The notes beneath the pieces are model-generated. The model did not search any database. It was not told the origin of the DNA and saw nothing but the letters and a program-made list of their open reading frames with translations. Shown piece by piece: positions 58,040 to 64,000 of a stretch of 64,000 nt of DNA. Source of the DNA: Microbacterium sp. MAH-37 (GTDB lineage Bacteria; Actinomycetota; Actinomycetes; Actinomycetales; Microbacteriaceae); NCBI RefSeq assembly GCF_009758255.1, contig NZ_WSEN01000009.1, positions 124,001 through 188,000 on the forward strand. Reading direction: 5' to 3'. The translations under genes and the position numbers were made by a program. Position 1 is the first letter of the stretch. Each line of letters starts with the position of its first letter.

Positions 58040-58515
58040 GACGCGCGCGGCTTCGGTGTCGGTTCGGCCTTGTGGACGTCCCCGGGGGTGTCGCCCGAAC
58101 GGTTCTGCCCTGGCGCGGTGCCGCTGCTGCCCGGGGCGGTCTCCGTCGGAGCCGGAGCCGGGGCAGGCGCGGTGGAGGGCGGGGTCGACGCGGAGGGGAC
58201 CGAGGCCGGTGCGGGGTCGCTCGATGTGGCGGCATCCGTCTGCTCGGAGCTGCCGTCGACGGGAGCGGTGCTCGGGGGGACGGGGACGGCGTCCGCCGTC
58301 GTCGGCGCCGGCGTCGGCGCGGGCGGCGCAGCGGCTGCCGGCGGCTGCGGGAGCAGCGGCGCATCGATCGTCGGGCCGCCCAGGAACGCGCTGATCGCCA
58401 GTGCGACGTATGCGATGGCGAGGGCGACGAGCACCCACAGCGTGCGACGGATCCAGCGCATCCGGCGCCCTGCGGGGTCGACGAAGACGGGTTCGGGGGT
58501 CACCGTCTCGGGCAT
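58036..58515 (-). CDS. membrane-anchored Pro/Ala/Thr-rich protein
   Basis: 159 aa. Short basic cytoplasmic segment, one membrane helix at about residues 23-45 (LWVLVALAIAYVALAISAFLGG), then a low-complexity extracellular stretch rich in Pro, Ala, Ser and Thr. No catalytic domain is seen. GAGGAG eight bases before the ATG at 58515. Its stop overlaps the start of the deacetylase-glycosyltransferase, so it is probably a wall-spanning partner for glycan export. Function is inferred from linkage only. Confidence 0.75.
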   Translation of the reverse strand: MPETVTPEPVFVDPAGRRMRWIRRTLWVLVALAIAYVALAISAFLGGPTIDAPLLPQPPAAAAPPAPTPAPTTADAVPVPPSTAPVDGSSEQTDAATSSDPAPASVPSASTPPSTAPAPAPAPTETAPGSSGTAPGQNRSGDTPGDVHKAEPTPKPRAS

Positions 58516-58613
58516 GGTGAAGCTCCTCGGGGGATCGGGCGCTCGTGATTCTACGCGCGTGCCCGGCGCGAACACTGAGGATTCCGGCAGAGCACGCGCC
58601 GTATCCTCGTGGA

Positions 58614-59474
58614 GTGACCCTCACGATCCCGCTCCTCGACGCCACGGCGTGGACCGACCGCGCCGGCGCGCATGAGGCGCGCGCCGACGAGCTGACCGCC
58701 GCTCATCGCGCGCGTGCGGCGCGCGGCGAGAAGCATCCCGTCGAGGACTTCCTCTTCACCTATTACTCGTACAAACCGGCGCAGCTGCGCCGGTGGCATC
58801 CCGGAGCGGGCGTCGTGCTGGCGGATGCCGCCGAGCGGCAGACCTGGCGGTGGTACTCCCCCGGTCCGGTCTTCGGTTCTGCGATGCCTGATGCCGCCGT
58901 GTTCTCGGCGGAGAAGCCGGAGCTCGCCGCGCTCGTCGAGCGGATGCTCCGCAGCACCGCCGCGCGCCCTGGCCGGTTCGGGTGCTTCGGATTGCACGAG
59001 TGGGCGATGGTGTACCGCGAGGCGGAGCACCGGCATCAGGCGCCGCTGCGCCTCGGCCAGGCAGGGACAGATGCGGTCGTCGAGGCGAACGAGCTGCGCT
59101 GCACGCACTTCGACGCGTTCCGGTTCTTCACGCCGGATGCTGTTCCGCGCAACAGCCTGCCGCTGTCGCGCTCTCTGCAGCCCGACATCGAGCAGCCCGG
59201 ATGCCTGCACGCCGGCATGGACCTGTACAAGTGGGCGATGAAGCTCGGCCCGCTGCTGCCGGGCGAACTCATGCTGGACACGTTCGAACTCGCGCGCGAC
59301 ATCCGTCAGCTCGACATGGAGGCGGCGCCCTACGACCTCTCCGACTGGGGTGTCGAGCCGGTGCGCATCGAGACGCCAGAGGGCAAGGCCGAGTACGTCA
59401 GGCAGCAGCGCGGCTTCGCCGAACGCGGCACGGTGCTGAGGCAGCGGATGCTGGACGCCTGGCTCGGCGCCTGA
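58614..59474 (+). CDS. conserved actinobacterial protein, often annotated 3-methyladenine DNA glycosylase
   Basis: 286 aa. Contains EDFLFTYYSYKPAQLRRWHPG, GRFGCFGLHEWAMVYRE and CLHAGMDLYKWAMKLGPLLP. I recall homologues under a 3-methyladenine DNA glycosylase name, but no helix-hairpin-helix or AAG/TAG motif is visible, so that name is doubtful. Many conserved aromatic and His residues suggest an enzyme. GTG at 58614 is set by TATCCT six bases upstream. Stop codon abuts the stop of the convergent GH3 gene. Confidence 0.7.
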   Translation: MTLTIPLLDATAWTDRAGAHEARADELTAAHRARAARGEKHPVEDFLFTYYSYKPAQLRRWHPGAGVVLADAAERQTWRWYSPGPVFGSAMPDAAVFSAEKPELAALVERMLRSTAARPGRFGCFGLHEWAMVYREAEHRHQAPLRLGQAGTDAVVEANELRCTHFDAFRFFTPDAVPRNSLPLSRSLQPDIEQPGCLHAGMDLYKWAMKLGPLLPGELMLDTFELARDIRQLDMEAAPYDLSDWGVEPVRIETPEGKAEYVRQQRGFAERGTVLRQRMLDAWLGA

Positions 59475-60626
59475 TCAGCGCTCGCGCGCGGCGATCTCCA
59501 GCCGCAGCGCCGCGACGTGCTCCGCGGCGTCCTGCAGGCGCTGAGCCGGAAGCCGCCCGTCCTGGACGGCCGCGACGATGCCCGCGGCGACCTGCGGGGC
59601 GGTCTGCGCGTCGCTGCCGGCGACCAGCAGCACCATGTCGTTTCCGGCGGCCAGCGCCGCCACGGAGTTCTGCACCGGATCACGGTACGCGGGGATGCCG
59701 GAGGACTGCAGCATGCCCAGGTCGTCGGTGATCATCACACCGTCGAAGCCGAGGTCGTCACGGGCGATCTCGTGCCAGCGCGCGGAGAGGGACGCCGGTG
59801 CGGCATCCACCGCGGTGTAGGCGAGGTGCCCGAACATCAGCAGCTCGGCGCCGGCGCTGATCCCCGCCTCGAAGGGCTTCGCGTCCGACGTGCGCCACTG
59901 TTCGAGGGGCTCGGCCGTGGACGGGATGACGTGGTGCGAGTCGCCCGGTGCCGCGCCGTGCCCGGGGAAGTGCTTCAGCGTGGACATGACCGTACCGTGT
60001 TCGCCCTGCACCGCCGCCGCCACTCGTTCGGATGCGGCATCGGGATCCGTCCCCAGCGCGCGGGAGTAGATGAACGATGATGACTCGCGGGGCACGTCGG
60101 CGACGATGCCGAAGTTCACATCGACGCCCGCATCGGCGAGAAGCTGCGCGCGAGCGGCGAAGGCCTGCTGGGCGTCGGCCGGCGGCGCACCCTTGAGCGT
60201 CTTGGCGCTGGGCAGGTCGTCCCAGGGCAGTCTCTTGACGATGCCGCCCTCTTCGTCGGTCGCGATCAACGGCGGGAGCGTCGGATCGACGGTCAGCGCG
60301 GTGGTCAGCTCCTTCAGCTGCGCGGGAGTCTCGGGGACGTTGCCGCCCATGAGGATGAAGCCGCCGAAGCCACCGGTCATGTACGCGCGCGCCGCTGCCG
60401 GATCGGCGCCGGGGATCGTGCCCATGATGACGCTCTGGGCCTGCTGGGCGACGCTCATGCGCCCGACCAGCGCTGTGGCGGGATCGACCGGCGTGGGCGT
60501 CGGGGCCGGTGTCTGCGAAGTTCGAGTCGGAGCCGGAGTCTGAGCGACCGTCGGGGCACTCGGCGTACAGCCCGCGACGGCCAGCGTCGCCAGGACGGCG
60601 AGGACCCCGAGCACGGTGCGGCGCAT
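59475..60626 (-). CDS. GH3 beta-N-acetylhexosaminidase-like lipoprotein (NagZ type)
   Basis: 383 aa. Lipobox LAVAGC with C20, then a Thr/Pro-rich linker. The GH3 barrel has the NagZ His-Asp dyad loop KHFPGHGAAPGDSHHVIP and the nucleophile aspartate in VMITDDLGM. Expected to release N-acetylglucosamine from wall fragments on the cell surface; in Gram-positives NagZ is often exported, as here. ATG set by TACGCT six bases upstream on the minus strand. Confidence 0.9.
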   Translation of the reverse strand: MRRTVLGVLAVLATLAVAGCTPSAPTVAQTPAPTRTSQTPAPTPTPVDPATALVGRMSVAQQAQSVIMGTIPGADPAAARAYMTGGFGGFILMGGNVPETPAQLKELTTALTVDPTLPPLIATDEEGGIVKRLPWDDLPSAKTLKGAPPADAQQAFAARAQLLADAGVDVNFGIVADVPRESSSFIYSRALGTDPDAASERVAAAVQGEHGTVMSTLKHFPGHGAAPGDSHHVIPSTAEPLEQWRTSDAKPFEAGISAGAELLMFGHLAYTAVDAAPASLSARWHEIARDDLGFDGVMITDDLGMLQSSGIPAYRDPVQNSVAALAAGNDMVLLVAGSDAQTAPQVAAGIVAAVQDGRLPAQRLQDAAEHVAALRLEIAARER

Positions 60627-60693
60627 CGTTCCAGCGTAGTGAGACCGGCTGTGACCCGCCCGCAGGTCTGCTCACGATCCGCCGCTGAGGCTG

Positions 60694-61788
60694 CTACACG
60701 CCCGCAGCCACAGGCTCCGCGGCGAGCGCGGCCTGCACCCCGAGCGCGGCTCTCCGCCCGGCGCGGTTCGCGCCGATCGTGCTCGCGGACGGACCATAGC
60801 CGACCAGCTGGATGCGCGGATCAGCCACCGCCGTCGTCCCACGCCCCTCCCGGTCGAGCTGGATACCCCCGGCGGCGCTGCGCAGATGCAGCGGAGCGAG
60901 ATGCGAGATCGCGGGACGGAAGCCGGTCGCCCAGAGAATCGCATCGACACGCTCGAAACGGCCGTCGGCCCAGCGCACTCCGTCGGGCTCGATCCGCTCG
61001 AACATCGGCAGGCGCCGGTCGTAGACACCCATGCGCGCCGCCTCCTGCTCCTGCTCGCGCAGCATCAGACCCGTCACGCTCACCACGCTCTGCGGAGCGA
61101 GCCCCTGCGCGACCCGCTTCTCCACGAGCGCCACAGCAGCCGCGCCCGCGTCGGGGTTGAACTCCCCGGTGCGCCACACCGGCTCGCGCCGCGTCGCCCA
61201 GAGAACGTCGGTGATGGGCGCAAGTGCGCCGAGGAACTGCACGGCGGATGCTCCGCCGCCCACCACGAGGACACGCCTGCCCGCGAAGTGCTCCGGCCCC
61301 GGGTACTCGACCGTGTGCAGCTGCTCCCCGAGGAAGGTCTCCATGCCGGGGTAGTGCGGCAGGAACGGGTGCGACCAGGTGCCGGTCGCGTTCACGAGAG
61401 TGCGGGTGTGCCAGCGCTGCTCCCCCGCATGAACGACGAGAACGCCGTTCTCATCCTCAACGCGGTCGACGTGCACGGGACGGATCACCGGCAGGTGGTG
61501 GCGGCGCTCGTAAGCGGCGAACGTGGCCGGCACAGCCTGGTTCGCGCGCTCTGAGGTGTGCGCGGGTGGTACGTCGCCGGGCAGCTCGGCGACGTTGTGC
61601 ACGTCGAGCATGGTCAGCGCATCCCAGCGATGCTGCCATGCCCCGCCCGGACGCTCGTCCGCATCCAGCACGACGTGATCGATGCCCAACCGCCGCAGAT
61701 GGTACGACGTGGAGAGTCCGGCCTGGCCGGCGCCGATCACGATGCTGTCGAGAGGTTCCACACCACGGTCAACCGCATTCATGCACAT
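60694..61788 (-). CDS. flavin-dependent monooxygenase / pyridine nucleotide-disulfide oxidoreductase-like
   Basis: 364 aa from the ATG at 61788; an ATG at 61782 is also possible. FAD-binding GxGxxG in SIVIGAGQAGLSTSYHL, NADPH-binding GGGASAVQF near residue 190, and ATGTWSHPFLPHYPGM between them, as in YUCCA/CzcO-like flavoproteins. GGGGA precedes the start by about five bases. Divergent from the guanidine-II-like leader and ChaA-type gene; whether it is part of that response is open. Substrate unknown. Confidence 0.87.
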   Translation of the reverse strand: MCMNAVDRGVEPLDSIVIGAGQAGLSTSYHLRRLGIDHVVLDADERPGGAWQHRWDALTMLDVHNVAELPGDVPPAHTSERANQAVPATFAAYERRHHLPVIRPVHVDRVEDENGVLVVHAGEQRWHTRTLVNATGTWSHPFLPHYPGMETFLGEQLHTVEYPGPEHFAGRRVLVVGGGASAVQFLGALAPITDVLWATRREPVWRTGEFNPDAGAAAVALVEKRVAQGLAPQSVVSVTGLMLREQEQEAARMGVYDRRLPMFERIEPDGVRWADGRFERVDAILWATGFRPAISHLAPLHLRSAAGGIQLDREGRGTTAVADPRIQLVGYGPSASTIGANRAGRRAALGVQAALAAEPVAAGV

Positions 61789-61809
61789 ACTGTTCCCCGG
61801 CGGCTCCGG

Positions 61810-61898
61810 TAGAATCCCGGGCGGATGGAACACGCCGGCGGGACGACCCGCGGGTGCACTCTCGAGCAGGGACGACCCCGCAGAATCAGGGATTCCTC
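61810..61898 (+). promoter_or_regulatory. guanidine-II (mini-ykkC) riboswitch candidate with its promoter
   Basis: TAGAAT (61810-61815) is the -10; RNA would start near 61822. Two hairpins follow, each closed GGG-ACGA-CCC: hairpin 1 at 61838-61851 (GCGGG-ACGA-CCCGC) and hairpin 2 at 61866-61881 (GCAGGG-ACGA-CCCCGC, one A-C mismatch). The 14-base linker and two identical ACGA loops are the defining features of guanidine-II. AGGGA then precedes the GTG at 61899 and can fold into a small GAATC/GATTC stem. I know no other RNA class with this pair. Confidence 0.75.
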
Positions 61899-63017
61899 GT
61901 GACCACCATCAAGAGCATCCTCACCCGGACCGTCGTCGTCCGCCTCGTCCTCGGCTGGGGCGCCTTCGCCGCAGTCCTCCTCGCAGGACCGCTGCTGTCG
62001 GCCCCTCTCCCCGGCCCTGTGCTGCTCGCTGTGCTCGCCGCCATCGTCGCGGTGATCATCGTGTGCGCCTTCGGCGTGGTGACCGAGGCCGAGCACCTGG
62101 CTCACCGCCTCGGTGACCCCTACGGCACCCTCGTGCTCACTCTCTCCATCGTGCTGATCGAGGTGATCCTCATCTCCGCCGTCATGCTCGGGCCGGGCGA
62201 GCACACCACCATCGCACGGGACTCGGTCATGGCTGTGTCGATGATCATCCTGAACCTCGTCGTCGGCGTCGCCCTTCTCGTCGGCGGCATCCGGCATCGC
62301 TCGCTGCGCGCGAACAGCACCGGCGTCTCCGCCTATCTGTCCCTGCTCGTGGTGCTGCTGGTCACCGCGTTCTTCCTTCCCGGTCTGATCGGCGACGGTG
62401 GGGCCTACACACCCGCGCAGGCGATCCCGATTCTCGTCCTGACCCTGCTGCTGTACGGCTTCTTCCTGCTCAGGCAGACCGGCGCCCAGGCGGCGGACTT
62501 CACGGAACCCGGCCACGCGGACGACGCCGCCGCGCCGCGCACCGGGCAGGTGCTCGCACAGCACCGCACCGAGATCCTGCTCCGCACGGCTGTGCTGGTC
62601 GCCACCGTGCTGCCCATCGTGCTGCTCTCGCACGACATGGCAACGCTGCTCGACGACGGACTCGACCGCCTCGGCGCCCCGGTCGCCCTGTCCGGCATCC
62701 TGATCGCGATGATCGTGTTCCTGCCCGAGACCATCACCACCGTCCGTGCCGCGTTCGGCGGCGAGATGCAGCGGGTCAGCAACCTCTGTCACGGCGCGCT
62801 GGTCTCGACGGTCGGCCTCACCATCCCCGCGGTGCTGGCGATCGGACTGTTCACCGGTCAGACGGTGCTGCTGGCCGAGACACCGACCAATCTCGTGCTG
62901 CTCGGCGCCACGATGCTGCTCACCGTGGCGACCTTCGCCGGTCGCCGGGTGTCGGCGATCGGCGGGTCGGCGCACCTGATGCTGTTCGTCGTCTACGGCC
63001 TCACCGTGTTCGCGTAG
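61899..63017 (+). CDS. ChaA-type cation/proton antiporter (CaCA family)
   Basis: 372 aa with about eleven membrane helices in two repeats. Repeat signatures: GVVTEAEHLAHRLGDPYGTLVLTLSIVLIEV (first) and LPETITTVRAAFGGEMQRVSNLCHG (second), with the conserved acidic residues of Ca2+/H+ and Na+/H+ exchangers. GTG start directly after a guanidine-II-like leader. This suggests it exports guanidinium or supports such export, perhaps by proton exchange; ordinary Ca2+ or Na+ export is the family default. Confidence 0.87.
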   Translation: MTTIKSILTRTVVVRLVLGWGAFAAVLLAGPLLSAPLPGPVLLAVLAAIVAVIIVCAFGVVTEAEHLAHRLGDPYGTLVLTLSIVLIEVILISAVMLGPGEHTTIARDSVMAVSMIILNLVVGVALLVGGIRHRSLRANSTGVSAYLSLLVVLLVTAFFLPGLIGDGGAYTPAQAIPILVLTLLLYGFFLLRQTGAQAADFTEPGHADDAAAPRTGQVLAQHRTEILLRTAVLVATVLPIVLLSHDMATLLDDGLDRLGAPVALSGILIAMIVFLPETITTVRAAFGGEMQRVSNLCHGALVSTVGLTIPAVLAIGLFTGQTVLLAETPTNLVLLGATMLLTVATFAGRRVSAIGGSAHLMLFVVYGLTVFA

Positions 63018-63030
63018 TGATGCGACCGGC

Positions 63031-64000
63031 TCAGCGAGCCGGGCGCGCGTCCGCTCGCAGCACGGCCGGAAGCACGACGTGCGCCTCGGGGATCATCCCG
63101 GGGCGCACCCGCGCCCGGAAGATCCAGTAGCTCCAGCCCTGGTAGAGCAGCACCACGGGCAGCGCGACGACAGCCACTACGGTCATCACACCGAGTGTGT
63201 ACGGGCTGTTCGATCCGTTCCAGACGGTCAGATCGAAAGCGGCATCCACGGTCGACGGCAGCACCAGCGGAAACATCCCCGCGAACACCGCCCCCGCGCC
63301 GAACAGGCCGAACGCGGCGTACCCGGTGAACGCGAAGCCCTCACGACGCCCACGCGCCGAGACCCAGCCGAACACCGCCCCGGCGACTGCGAGCACGATG
63401 AACGCCCACGACAGCACGTTTCCGCCGTGCTCGAACTGCACCCACAGCGCCCAGACCGCGGCGGGCACCAGGCAGAGCGGAGCCCAGCGGGCCGCGAACC
63501 GTCCGGCGCGGTCGCGCACCGGGCCGTCGGCCTTGAGACCCAGGAACGTCGCCGAGTGTGCGAGGGCGAAGCCCACCACGGCGAGACCGCCGAGCACCGC
63601 CGGGACCGTCAGCCACACGAACGGACCGCCGACGCGATCGCCGTTGGCATCGATCGGCAGCCCTGTCGACGTCAGCGCCAGCGCCGCACCGATGCAGAAG
63701 GCCACGATCAGCGAGCCGAGCCCGATCAGCCAGGTCCAGACGTCGCGCCAGAGCTGCGTCGCCACCTTGCCTCGGTACTCGATGCCCACCGCGCGCACGA
63801 TCAGCCCGACGAGCGTGATCGTGAGAGGCACGTACAGCGTCGAGAACAGCGACGCGTACCAGGCCGGGAACGCGGCGAACAGTGCGGCACCTGCGGTGAT
63901 CAGCCACACCTCGTTGCCGTCCCACACCGGGCCGATCGTGTTCAGCATCACCCGGCGGTCGCGCTCGTTCCGCGTGGAGAAGATCATGTGCATCCCCACG
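63031..64000 (-). CDS. cydB: cytochrome bd ubiquinol oxidase subunit II, 5' end beyond the window
   Basis: About 323 codons of CydB are visible; the start lies past 64000. Helices run to the stop at 63031. Conserved quinol oxidase features GPVWDGNEVWLITAGAALFAAFP and YQGWSYWIFRARV are present. Partner of CydA in the high-affinity terminal oxidase used at low oxygen. A CCGGCTC-AGC-GAGCCGG hairpin overlaps its last codons and the 3' end of the convergent ChaA-type gene's spacer. Confidence 0.94.
   Translation of the reverse strand, partial: VGMHMIFSTRNERDRRVMLNTIGPVWDGNEVWLITAGAALFAAFPAWYASLFSTLYVPLTITLVGLIVRAVGIEYRGKVATQLWRDVWTWLIGLGSLIVAFCIGAALALTSTGLPIDANGDRVGGPFVWLTVPAVLGGLAVVGFALAHSATFLGLKADGPVRDRAGRFAARWAPLCLVPAAVWALWVQFEHGGNVLSWAFIVLAVAGAVFGWVSARGRREGFAFTGYAAFGLFGAGAVFAGMFPLVLPSTVDAAFDLTVWNGSNSPYTLGVMTVVAVVALPVVLLYQGWSYWIFRARVRPGMIPEAHVVLPAVLRADARPAR

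Noticed and set aside
58614-59474. Naming this gene a 3-methyladenine DNA glycosylase
   Set aside because: The name is common for homologues, but no glycosylase motif is visible, so the function is left open.
61816-61898. Manganese (yybP-ykoY) riboswitch before the ChaA-type gene
   Set aside because: Considered because of the cation antiporter, but the conserved yybP-ykoY internal loops are absent while two ACGA-loop hairpins fit guanidine-II.

Overview
The window is high-GC actinobacterial chromosome. Gene content and order point to Microbacterium or a close member of the Microbacteriaceae: the dnaG-dgt-dusB, uppS-recO, hrcA-to-era, hemW, lepA, rpsT-holA and comEA-comEC blocks follow the usual actinobacterial backbone, with accessory genes between them. 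I see no rRNA, tRNA, CRISPR array, transposase, integrase or phage gene, and no clear frameshifted gene. dnaG is cut by the left edge and cydB by the right edge.

Layout. 1-4 kb (minus): dusB-dgt-dnaG operon. 4-8.5 kb: glutathione peroxidase, a Tat-exported phosphoesterase, a LysR regulator divergent from an EamA exporter, and a DsbA-like protein. 8.5-16 kb: uppS-recO, a UPF0126 channel-like protein, leuA with a leucine-rich leader peptide, a quinone oxidoreductase, DUF2207 and VOC proteins. 16-23 kb (minus): an eight-gene operon headed by a CIRCE element, hrcA-dnaJ-rsmE-HIT-phoH-ybeY-corC-era, joining heat-shock control to ribosome maturation. 23-29.6 kb: a small glycoside locus (PucR-type regulator, GPH symporter, GH78 rhamnosidase, carboxylesterase). 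29.6-37.5 kb: hemW, DUF1990 and a peptide ABC importer. 37.5-47.6 kb: lepA, alpha/beta hydrolase, GH1 beta-glucosidase with MFS transporter, rpsT, holA, comEA-comEC. 47.6-50.1 kb: a 26-residue peptide gene, sigK-rskA, and a two-gene membrane operon with DUF4383. 50-64 kb: leuS, pabB, DedA, App1-type phosphatase, a deacetylase-glycosyltransferase fusion, a GH3 lipoprotein, a flavin monooxygenase, a ChaA-type antiporter and cydB.

Regulation is the most informative part. The ChaA-type antiporter has a 5' leader with two ACGA-loop hairpins, a close match to the guanidine-II (mini-ykkC) riboswitch. leuA has a 15-residue leader peptide with four consecutive Leu codons next to an 11-bp hairpin. The DUF4383 leader carries arms that can form mutually exclusive hairpins, one of which would hide its ribosome binding site. 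At least fourteen genes have a TANNNT-like -10 element ending six or seven bases before the start codon, as expected for leaderless mRNAs; several divergent gene pairs share mirrored copies of this arrangement. These -10 elements were used to choose starts.
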